Shown in pieces: positions 43,525 to 49,896 of a DNA stretch of 49,896 nucleotides. A program made the position numbers and the translations under genes. Positions within the stretch are counted from its first letter, which is position 1, and each line of letters starts with the position of its first letter. The notes beneath the pieces are model-generated. The model did no database searches. It was given only the letters and a program-made list of their open reading frames with translations, and was not told the DNA's origin. This stretch comes from Planctomycetota bacterium (GTDB lineage: Bacteria > Planctomycetota > Phycisphaerae > UBA1845): NCBI GenBank assembly GCA_024280855.1, contig JAJRPG010000045.1, positions 1-49,896 of the forward strand. The letters run 5' to 3'.

Positions 43525-45678
43525 ATGGGACCGGAATTATTGTCAGTTGATGCTCGGAAACCAAAGTCGAAGGACTCAGCCTTCCGCTACGCTGAGTTGC
43601 GCAGACTCTTTTCACTCATTTGGCCATTTCGTAACAGCCTGATATTAGGTCTATGCGCCACGCTAATCTACATAAGCTTGCACACGTTTAGCCTAGCCGC
43701 TGCTTTTCCGGTTTTCAAAGTCATGCTCGATAAAGAAGGCTTGGATGGTTGGATAAATCGAGAAGTCGTCAGCTCTCGCCTCGGTATAGATATTGCCCCC
43801 ATAGACGTTGGTGATGACACGAAAGAAATTGTTGTATCCCACGTTCAGGATGGAAGCGTAGCGGATATCGCTGGTGTGTTGCCCCTTGATATGTGGATAG
43901 CGCCAGATAGCCAAACGATGGCTGAGTACCAACATTTTACGGCCCGGTCTACCAAAGAAAAAATTGCCTTACACATTAAATCTGCAGAAACGGGAGAGCT
44001 TCGTGTAAAAACCGTTTCACTTCGCGCATTGGACTGGAAGACGCACGCGATGTTGTGGGGGAGGGGGCTGTTACCCGAAAATGCCTCTCAGTCTCCACTC
44101 GATTTGCTGAAATACATTTTGATTGTACTCATCATCGTCGTCGTATTAGCCAATGTCTTCCGCTATTTCGGAGAAATTTGGATCGCCTCAGCCGTGCTTA
44201 GGTCCATGATGTCATTACGCGCGACACTGTATGCCCACACATTGCATTTACCCGTAAGCTATTTTTCAGAGCAGTCCACATCAGACACCGTCACTCGGTT
44301 TATTCAGGACATTCAGGAAGTCCAGCGTGGCATGCTCACGCTCTTTGGCAAGTTTATTCGTGAGCCGTTGCGTGCTATTTTTATTCTGGCATTAGCTTTC
44401 GTTTTCGATTGGCGTATCACCCTAGCTATGGTCTTCGTCGCGCCTCTTACCGTGGTTATTTTCTGGGCAGTTGGCCGAAGCGTAAAAAAATCCAATCGAA
44501 AACTCTTGCAGGCCTACGGTAAAATGATCGGCGCTTTAACGACCTGCTTCCAAAACCTGCGCGTCGTCAAGGCCTACACCGCTGAAGATTACGAACACGA
44601 CCGCTTGCGATTGGTCGATCGATATATGTTCCGTCAGCAATTAAAGCTGGCTAAATTGCAGGCTTTCACAAGCCCCATGATCGAAACCCTCGCCGTAATC
44701 GCCGGTAGCTTCGCCACCGTTTGGCTGGCAAGCCGCGTCGTTTCCCAGGAAATCGACACCTCCCGCTTCGCCGCATTGGGCGTCATCCTTGCGTCACTGT
44801 TCGACCCGCTTCGCAAATTAACAGATGTGTATGTACGCGTGCAGCGCTCCACGGCAGGGCTGGAAAGAATCTTTCAAATACTAAATCAACCCATAGAGCA
44901 ACAGTCGGATGACGCTGGTGCGCGTTTGAAACCATTGGCGAAGTCTATCGACTTTGTTGAGGTCTCCTTTACCTATCCCGGCGCCGACAGGCCGTCTTTG
45001 CGAGACATAAATCTCAGTATTACGCAAGGTGAGACCGTGGCATTGGTGGGACCAAACGGGTGTGGCAAGACGACGCTCGTGAGTTTGTTGTCGCGCTTTT
45101 TTGATCCCGATGAAGGCAAAATTCTCTACGACGGACTAGACATCCAGGAGGCCAACCTGCGCACCTTGCGCGAGCAGGTGAGTTTAGTTAGCCAAGATGC
45201 TATCGTGTTCGAGGGAACGCCCGTCGAAAATATAACTTATGGCTCGATCAATAGTGCAATGGGTGAAGTTGAGAAAGCGGCCCAGCGAGCGCACGCCGAC
45301 GAGTTTATCAGCCGCTTACCCGGTGCATACTCCGCGACACTTGGCGAACGTGGTACCACGCTTTCCGGCGGCCAGCGACAACGGCTCGCCATTGCCCGCG
45401 CCATATTTCGTAACGCGCCACTGCTCATCTTCGACGAAGCCACCAGCCAAATTGACGCCGAGTCCGAGCTTGAAATTCAGCAGGCCTTGCGGGAATACGC
45501 TCTCGAGCGCACCACCATCATCATTGCTCATCGCCTAAGCACCATCCAATTCGCCTCACGCATCGTCGTGATGAACGAAGGTCACATCATCGACTCTGGT
45601 ACGCACGACGTGCTGTTTGAGCGTTGTCCGTTATACCGAACGCTGTGCGAAACTCAGCTAGTCTCAGCAAGTACTTAA
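43525..45678 (+). CDS. MsbA-like ABC exporter with embedded PDZ-like domain
   Basis: 717 residues against about 580-600 for MsbA. Helix 1 (about 35-60) is followed not by helix 2 but by an insert at about 86-170: I-V-V-S-H-V-Q-D-G-S-V-A-D-I-A-G-V, then L-D-M-W-I-A and I-A-L-H-I-K-S. This reads as a PDZ domain (a carboxylate-binding-loop analogue, the G-S-x-A-x-x-A-G signature and a closing strand). Helix 2 begins near 193 and the usual six-helix exporter continues. The nucleotide-binding domain is complete: Walker A G-P-N-G-C-G-K-T (509-516), L-S-G-G-Q (613-617), D-E in Walker B (637-638) and the I-A-H-R-L-S switch. With kinases and a GT4 upstream, lipid A-core export is the natural role. Confidence 0.93.
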   Translation: MGPELLSVDARKPKSKDSAFRYAELRRLFSLIWPFRNSLILGLCATLIYISLHTFSLAAAFPVFKVMLDKEGLDGWINREVVSSRLGIDIAPIDVGDDTKEIVVSHVQDGSVADIAGVLPLDMWIAPDSQTMAEYQHFTARSTKEKIALHIKSAETGELRVKTVSLRALDWKTHAMLWGRGLLPENASQSPLDLLKYILIVLIIVVVLANVFRYFGEIWIASAVLRSMMSLRATLYAHTLHLPVSYFSEQSTSDTVTRFIQDIQEVQRGMLTLFGKFIREPLRAIFILALAFVFDWRITLAMVFVAPLTVVIFWAVGRSVKKSNRKLLQAYGKMIGALTTCFQNLRVVKAYTAEDYEHDRLRLVDRYMFRQQLKLAKLQAFTSPMIETLAVIAGSFATVWLASRVVSQEIDTSRFAALGVILASLFDPLRKLTDVYVRVQRSTAGLERIFQILNQPIEQQSDDAGARLKPLAKSIDFVEVSFTYPGADRPSLRDINLSITQGETVALVGPNGCGKTTLVSLLSRFFDPDEGKILYDGLDIQEANLRTLREQVSLVSQDAIVFEGTPVENITYGSINSAMGEVEKAAQRAHADEFISRLPGAYSATLGERGTTLSGGQRQRLAIARAIFRNAPLLIFDEATSQIDAESELEIQQALREYALERTTIIIAHRLSTIQFASRIVVMNEGHIIDSGTHDVLFERCPLYRTLCETQLVSAST

Positions 45679-45753
45679 TTAATGAGCAGTATCACCAAGT
45701 AAGGTGGCCTAATGGTGCCACAAAACGCTAGCAAGCCAGGTCAAACAAGGAAA

Positions 45754-46068
45754 CTAAGCCATCGCGCCTGCGGTAGCCTTTCCTGGAAACTTATTCTCAT
45801 TGGTTTCCCATCCCGCGTCTGGCAATTCAACATGAGAAATGTTGTCCACGCGCACCATGACGGTATCCAGATGTTTTGACTTTCCTTGCTCAGTAATCGT
45901 CACATCGGACAAGAGAAGATACCCACCCTTAAAATCTCTAATCGCATCAAACGGTCGTGTCGCATCGCTACTACCTGCGGGCGTGTGAAAATGACCTTCC
46001 ACGCAATTGCCTGTGGACATACAAACCCTAATTTTACAACACTTTGTATTCTGATGAACTTGCAACAT
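45754..46068 (-). CDS. Small protein of unknown function
   Basis: 104 residues from the ATG at 46068 (GGAG seven bases upstream). No signal peptide. Its pattern C-V-E-G-H-F-H-T-P, R-P-F-D-A-I-R-D-F, Y-L-L-L-S-D-V-T-I and V-R-V-D-N-I-S-H-V-E reminds me of short beta-rich bacterial proteins (possibly DUF6812-like; from memory, unsure). A C-rich N-terminus (C-C-K-I-R-V-C) is notable. It may be a small cytoplasmic beta-barrel, ligand unknown. It is followed upstream by a HAMP-containing membrane protein on the same strand. Confidence 0.6.
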   Translation of the reverse strand: MLQVHQNTKCCKIRVCMSTGNCVEGHFHTPAGSSDATRPFDAIRDFKGGYLLLSDVTITEQGKSKHLDTVMVRVDNISHVELPDAGWETNENKFPGKATAGAMA

Positions 46069-46131
46069 TAGTTGGCTCCGAAAAAAATGACCCTGCATAA
46101 ATGATAAAATTTGCGAACTAACACGATTGGT

Positions 46132-46776
46132 TCAATTGACGTTAACACACTCACGCCGCTCTGTTGCGTCAGCCATGCAATCTTCCCCAAGAGAAACAGT
46201 GATATCGTTGCATAACTTGTCTAATTCTACTTTCGCCTGTTCCAGATTGGGACGTCGCTGATCATCGCAATCAGCCATCAAGACACCAAGCTTGTTCAAG
46301 GCTGCAGTGATGGCTTGTTTTTCCTGCAATCGCTGCGCTCGTAATTTGTCCATAGCCGTTGAGAATGTAGCAAAGAGTTCTTTTAGCTCATCTTTCTTGC
46401 GTAGCGAACGGACTTTAGGAATTCGATTCTCGCCAAGTTCGCCAAAATATTTTTCTAGTACGACTAGCGGACCACAAATCCGATGAGTCGCTAGTATACT
46501 CCAAACGCACACTCCCAACCCAGTCAGTGAAGCAAGACCCAATCCTGTTAGAAATGAAATAGTCGTGACTCTCGTATGTTCAGCTGCGGGAGTTATGGCG
46601 CGCAGTCGGGCCTGCTTATGCATGGCTCCAAATTGCACAGTGGACAGTATGGTACTCAAAACAAGTACCGACAGCGCTACAGATAAGGAGTATTTCCACT
46701 GAAACGATGAGTGCGTGACGTACTTGCGCCGCCGACTGCGAGATGTCGCAACTGGGTTCTGATTTGTATCTGACAT
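46132..46776 (-). CDS. Two-helix membrane protein with HAMP-like linker
   Basis: 214 residues from the ATG at 46776 (AGAGGA nine bases upstream). A basic N-terminus (R-S-R-R-R-K) and the first helix (L-S-V-A-L-S-V-L-V-L-S) are followed by a short external part and a second helix (L-G-L-A-S-L-T-G-L-G-V). After it comes a HAMP-like element: R-I-C-G-P-L-V-V-L-E-K-Y-F-G-E-L-G, then K-K-D-E-L-K-E-L-F-A-T-F. The C-terminal 80 residues are helical with charged coiled-coil periodicity. There is no methyl-accepting or kinase domain, so it is a truncated sensor-like protein. It precedes the small protein at 45754 and may be co-transcribed with it. Confidence 0.75.
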   Translation of the reverse strand: MSDTNQNPVATSRSRRRKYVTHSSFQWKYSLSVALSVLVLSTILSTVQFGAMHKQARLRAITPAAEHTRVTTISFLTGLGLASLTGLGVCVWSILATHRICGPLVVLEKYFGELGENRIPKVRSLRKKDELKELFATFSTAMDKLRAQRLQEKQAITAALNKLGVLMADCDDQRRPNLEQAKVELDKLCNDITVSLGEDCMADATERRECVNVN

Positions 46777-47121
46777 TTCAATTTTTCCTCTGCGGGACAT
46801 TCTGGTTCAAAGATTTATAGCGATTCATCACTCATTAAAACATTACGTTATAAAATCTCGGCTACAAAAATTTACTAAAATGAGATCGGACCTTAGCCGT
46901 CATCAAACCATAGGATTGTCCAAATAAAATCACTGAATTGATGTAGGCTGGTAAGTATTCAGTTTGAATATGTGAAACTGGTCACGATTGTGTCGTATTA
47001 TAGGAATGGTCCCAATACGTCGTTCGCATCGACCTGAATGCTGGTCATGCGATCTGCCTGGAGTTGAAAATAAGTGACAAAAAATTAAACCGCGCTAGAG
47101 CGGTAAATCAAAACTAGGTCT
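46777..47121. other. Spacer before the polyamine operon end
   Basis: About 345 bases between two minus-strand genes. It is AT-rich near 46800-46890, where a minus-strand promoter for the HAMP-like gene could lie (TATAAA at about 46816-46821, no clear -35). The far part contains the terminator of the polyamine operon at 47079-47104. No gene was seen. Confidence 0.5.
47079..47104 (-). terminator. Intrinsic terminator of the polyamine operon
   Basis: On the minus strand, arms ACCGC and GCGGT with a six-base loop are followed by TTTAATTTTTT. It lies 18 bases beyond the agmatinase stop. The stem is short (five pairs), so strength is moderate. Confidence 0.65.
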
Positions 47122-47991
47122 CTACGTCTGCGTCACATAACCAATCAGCTTGTACATCAATCTAGCCGCCAGATATTCAGTAACATGTTGACCCGGAATC
47201 GGCGATACTTCCACAATATCCGCAGCCACAATCTTTTTCTCCGCAGCGACCAACTGCAATATCCCCGTAATCTGATACCAGTCCAGCCCGCCAGGTTCCG
47301 GCGTACCCGTCCCCGGTGCAAGTGACGGATCAAACCCGTCAATATCAATCGTCACATAAACCGTATCCCCCAACTGATCCATCATGCGGTTTAGGCTATC
47401 CTCTTCAAACATGCACTCACGCGCGCTAATTGGCTTTATCTTATTCCTTTTCGCAAAGGTATGTTCTTCCAGGCTAACGCTACGAATCCCCACCGGCACG
47501 ACATTCGCCCCCAGCTCCAGCACCCGCCGCATCGCGCAGGCATGAGAAAATTTCGACTCTTGATATTTATCACGCAGGTCCAGATGAGCATCTATTTGCA
47601 ACACCGAAAGTTTTTTATGCTGGCTCATCACTGCCCGAACTAATCCAGACGTAATGCTATGTTCCCCGCCTACGCCAATCAAAAACTTGCCGTCATCAAC
47701 AACTCTTTTCGCCGCACGAAATATATCAGCGTGCATCGCCTCAGGACCAGACGCATTGGTCTCCAGCGGGTCCAGCGTCGCAATACCCACCTCATGATAT
47801 TCCCGCGCCAGTTCGTCGTCATAATACTCAACATGATGAGACGCAGCCATGATCGCAGAAGGCCCATTGCGACACCCCGTCTTAAAGGAAGCCGTCGCAT
47901 CATACGGAATCGGTAATATGACAAACTTAGCGCTATCGTAGCTGCTATGTTCAGCATCAATCGCAAAATAATTATTCGGTGTAGAAGTCAT
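47122..47991 (-). CDS. speB: Agmatinase (ureohydrolase)
   Basis: 289 residues, the usual length for the family. It hydrolyses agmatine to putrescine and urea with a binuclear Mn centre, in the cytoplasm. All ligands are visible: G-G-E-H-S (His111), D-A-H-L-D (Asp134, His136, Asp138) and T-I-D-I-D-G-F-D-P (Asp216, Asp218), then G-T-G-T-P-E-P-G-G. The short G-R-N-G-P style start (C-R-N-G-P-S-A-I) matches agmatinases. Arginase or another ureohydrolase cannot be excluded from motifs alone, but the upstream arginine decarboxylase supports agmatine. It is the last gene of the operon, 27 bases after the previous one. Confidence 0.93.
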   Translation of the reverse strand: MTSTPNNYFAIDAEHSSYDSAKFVILPIPYDATASFKTGCRNGPSAIMAASHHVEYYDDELAREYHEVGIATLDPLETNASGPEAMHADIFRAAKRVVDDGKFLIGVGGEHSITSGLVRAVMSQHKKLSVLQIDAHLDLRDKYQESKFSHACAMRRVLELGANVVPVGIRSVSLEEHTFAKRNKIKPISARECMFEEDSLNRMMDQLGDTVYVTIDIDGFDPSLAPGTGTPEPGGLDWYQITGILQLVAAEKKIVAADIVEVSPIPGQHVTEYLAARLMYKLIGYVTQT

Positions 47992-48018
47992 GATATATTC
48001 GCCAGGTAAGTGGGGCGA

Positions 48019-49155
48019 CTATCCAAAAAAGTCAGGATGGCTAGCCCGCAATTTCTCATTCTCATTCGCTGATTGACGAAGCGCGTCAGTCATCTCATCT
48101 ATTTTCGTAAACAATTTTTTCCCAGGCCGAGGTTTCGCACGACAAAGTGCATACTGCGCGATCAGCGGCAACGTCAGCGACGCGCACGAATACACCACCA
48201 CATTGTCCTTATAAGCATCCTTCAGCTTGCCCCAGCTCCTCGCTTCAGAAGGCGTCGCGCCAGACAGCCCGCCCCAATGCGGCGAGTCCGTCGTCAGCTG
48301 CAAAAAGTAATCATGCCCACCTTTCGACTCATCATAAAGAATCTGATGAAGCGTAGGCTGAGTCTGCAAGTAAAAATTCTTCGGAGACCCGCCACCAACC
48401 ACCACCACACCATTACGCTCAGCCGCACGAACAATAGCCGCTGTCTCAATCACATCTAACACCGGACTAAGCTGCACCGGCGACTTAAAAAGATGCGGCA
48501 TAATCAAATTCATACCAATCGACGAATCTCCAGGAGACGACGTATAAATAGGCACATCATGCGCAGCCGCGACAGCTACGAAAGATTTTTCAGGCTTGGC
48601 AGCCGTAGCTTGCACCGTCTTACCAAGATGATGATGAAGCGTCGCCGACGAAAATGGCTTGTCATATCCAATCTTTTCCACCGCATCAAGAATCACTCTG
48701 TCCGTCGCTTCAAGCGTGTCGTCATCATGAATAAAAACATCATAAATCCGCGCGATGCTCTTATCTGCCAGAATGTTGTCATCAATATCCGGGCTACCCT
48801 GAACCATGGGAAATTCAAATGGCCGATGCAGATCGTGATAAATGTTCGCCCCAGTAGACACGAAAAAATCTACAAAGCCTCGCTCAATCAACGTCTTGAA
48901 AATCCCGCTCATCCCAATCGGCGTCATCGCACCAGCCAACGTCATGCCCACCGTCGCACCTGAGTCGAGCATGCGCACATACAACTGCGCCGCCTCAGCT
49001 AACCGCCGGGCATTAAATCCGCTCTTCGCGTAAACGTTGTCAATTAAATCTGCAACCGCTTCGTTACCTTCTAACTCAAGCGGCTCAATCTGTGGCCCAT
49101 CCAGAAGGTCTTTCTTCTGCTGACACGGGTATGACTCATGACTATCTGAACTCAT
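48019..49155 (-). CDS. Deoxyhypusine-synthase-like enzyme (probable polyamine synthase)
   Basis: 378 residues from the ATG at 49155. Deoxyhypusine synthase folds use NAD and a catalytic Lys to transfer aminobutyl groups from spermidine. This protein keeps G-M-T-L-A-G-A-M-T-P (NAD site), the S-T-G-A-N segment, H-H-H-L-G-K, the Asp-rich P-G-D-S-S-I-G-M-N and S-E-A-R-S-W-G-K with Lys310 at the active position. Bacteria have no eIF5A, and relatives in bacteria are thought to make homospermidine or a related polyamine (inference from the family). Being between arginine decarboxylase and agmatinase genes fits a polyamine job. It is 29 bases downstream of the decarboxylase. Confidence 0.88.
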   Translation of the reverse strand: MSSDSHESYPCQQKKDLLDGPQIEPLELEGNEAVADLIDNVYAKSGFNARRLAEAAQLYVRMLDSGATVGMTLAGAMTPIGMSGIFKTLIERGFVDFFVSTGANIYHDLHRPFEFPMVQGSPDIDDNILADKSIARIYDVFIHDDDTLEATDRVILDAVEKIGYDKPFSSATLHHHLGKTVQATAAKPEKSFVAVAAAHDVPIYTSSPGDSSIGMNLIMPHLFKSPVQLSPVLDVIETAAIVRAAERNGVVVVGGGSPKNFYLQTQPTLHQILYDESKGGHDYFLQLTTDSPHWGGLSGATPSEARSWGKLKDAYKDNVVVYSCASLTLPLIAQYALCRAKPRPGKKLFTKIDEMTDALRQSANENEKLRASHPDFFG

Positions 49156-49184
49156 AGATTATTCTCGTTAATGGCAATGAAAAG

Positions 49185-49739
49185 TTAGAGGATCAAAACC
49201 GCAGCCGAAACCACAGTTGTCCACAGCCCGTTCTTATCGCCTTCCGCCGTTTGCGAAACCGCCCGTGTGCGAACCACTAGGCCCTTAGTTTTGTATTCGT
49301 CTTTGCGTTCGTTATAAGCTTTGTCCGGGTCCAAATCGATCCCTTGCGTCGTCGCTAACATAGACGCAGCCATATCTTCCACATAATCGCTCAACACGCG
49401 ATGAGTCATACCAAAGCCATGATGTTCACTGATATAGCCATGTTTGGTTTTATCACTCGGCAGCGCCAGTCCAATCCCCGCACACGTCAGCCGATTCGGC
49501 TCATTGGTCCGCGAGTCAGCCAGTACGCAAAAAACAATCTGCCCCGGCGTCAACATTTTCAGCCCGCGCTGTCGAGAAATAATGGTACAGTTCGGCGGGG
49601 AAATACTACTCACCCGAACTAAGTTGTACGAGGCTATGCCCGCATCGCGCAGGGCCTCTTCAAAGGATTGCAAGTTGTGTCGATGCTTACCGACGCCCTT
49701 AGTGAAAAACATTTTCTTGGGAACCAATTGATCGAACAA
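49185..49739 (-). CDS. pdaD: Pyruvoyl-dependent arginine decarboxylase
   Basis: 184 residues from a TTG at 49739 with GAGGAG eight bases upstream. It converts arginine to agmatine and CO2. The proenzyme self-cleaves between two serines to give a pyruvoyl cofactor; the site reads V-R-V-S-S-I-S-P-P-N (Ser44-Ser45). This matches the small archaeal/bacterial family, which is unrelated to the PLP-dependent SpeA. Other family features are A-G-I-G-L-A-L-P, G-Y-I-S-E-H-H-G and the C-terminal strands. It is the first gene of the operon and makes the agmatine used by the agmatinase. A putative promoter lies at 49794-49821. Confidence 0.93.
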   Translation of the reverse strand: MFDQLVPKKMFFTKGVGKHRHNLQSFEEALRDAGIASYNLVRVSSISPPNCTIISRQRGLKMLTPGQIVFCVLADSRTNEPNRLTCAGIGLALPSDKTKHGYISEHHGFGMTHRVLSDYVEDMAASMLATTQGIDLDPDKAYNERKDEYKTKGLVVRTRAVSQTAEGDKNGLWTTVVSAAVLIL

Positions 49740-49793
49740 CGACTATTCTCCTCAGATAACCAATACTGAAAAGCTCACAAAAACAGGCTGGGA

Positions 49794-49821
49794 ATTGTAT
49801 AGGGATTACGCCACGAAACAA
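49794..49821 (-). promoter_or_regulatory. Putative promoter of the polyamine operon
   Basis: On the minus strand, TTGTTT (49816-49821) and TACAAT (49794-49799) are separated by 16 bases. It gives a leader of about 50 bases to the TTG start at 49739. The -35 matches only TTG well. No riboswitch-like structure was seen in the short leader. Confidence 0.45.
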
Positions 49822-49855
49822 GCTGTATTGCGGTTCCCCATTCTCAATCCGGATG

Positions 49856-49887
49856 CCCCATTCTTTGCCTACTGGCAAAGGGTGGGG
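49856..49887 (-). repeat. Palindromic repeat family B, copy 3
   Basis: On the minus strand it reads CCCCAcc, CTTTGCC, AGTA, GGCAAAG, aaTGGGG, so it matches copy 1 (1405-1436) but in opposite orientation. The two lie close to opposite ends of the window and could recombine to invert the segment between them. The minus-strand reading frame through this hairpin towards pdaD is repeat-derived, not a gene. Confidence 0.75.
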
Positions 49888-49896
49888 GAAGGACAA

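Noticed and set aside
45689-45719. Terminator after the MsbA-like gene
   Set aside because: Small inverted repeats (CACC/GGTG and GTGGC/GCCAC) are present, but no T-run follows on either strand.
49699-49896. Minus-strand frame upstream of pdaD
   Set aside because: It is read through hairpin repeat B and contains the pdaD promoter and ribosome site; it overlaps the start of pdaD in another frame.
1-49896. tRNA, rRNA and CRISPR arrays
   Set aside because: I looked for T-loop-like GTTCGA patterns, conserved rRNA sequence and regularly spaced repeats and saw none; a covariance-model scan would be needed to exclude small RNAs.

Overview
The window reads as a chromosomal segment of a Planctomycetota bacterium, probably a Phycisphaerae-like lineage. 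This is inferred from content, not from a marker gene. The signs are right-handed beta-helix proteins with repeated N-C-x-F-x-x-N-x-A motifs, a dockerin-like C-terminus, a thrombospondin-type-3 protein with an IPTL-like C-terminal anchor, a very large PKD-repeat protease, a greatly enlarged SecA, a TatC with a long extra periplasmic loop, and a GT-C/TPR membrane protein. Gram-negative-type envelope genes (LPS kinase-like proteins, an MsbA-like exporter) and MurD are present. No rRNA, tRNA, CRISPR or complete transposon was seen.

Layout. 0.1-13.5 kb is mostly exported proteins: a truncated beta-helix protein that may be cut by an insertion-sequence end at the left edge, a DUF1579 protein, a decayed tandem duplicate followed by an intact TSP3 protein, murD with a palindromic repeat inserted in frame, a beta-rich lipoprotein, and a 2013-residue M6-like metalloprotease. 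14-26.6 kb holds export and transport genes: secA, a GT-C/TPR protein on the other strand, then a plus-strand run of lipoprotein, PhnD-like lipoprotein, HEAT-like exported protein, tatC and a CLC channel with CBS domains. 26.8-28.2 kb is a second beta-helix protein whose stop region overlaps a convergent minus-strand series of five genes (sugar isomerase-like, 14-TM protein, WYL regulator, dtd, spermidine-synthase-like membrane fusion).

35-40.6 kb carries a small basic membrane-anchored protein with a strong Shine-Dalgarno and terminator, typA/bipA, a TraB/ChaN-like lipoprotein, a GAF-SpoIIE phosphatase and a cytochrome c-prime-like protein. 40.7-45.7 kb is a compact envelope cluster: two tandem WaaP/RIO-like kinases, a GT4 glycosyltransferase and an MsbA-type ABC exporter with a PDZ-like domain inserted between its first two membrane helices. 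47.1-49.7 kb is a minus-strand polyamine operon: pyruvoyl-dependent arginine decarboxylase, a deoxyhypusine-synthase-like enzyme and agmatinase, with a promoter in front and a terminator behind.

Three families of short palindromic repeats are scattered through the window. One shows compensatory stem changes between copies; another has been absorbed into murD. The strongest candidates for something undescribed are the PDZ-bearing exporter in its kinase cluster, the repeat-expanded SecA with a cysteine-pair insert, and the polyamine operon.
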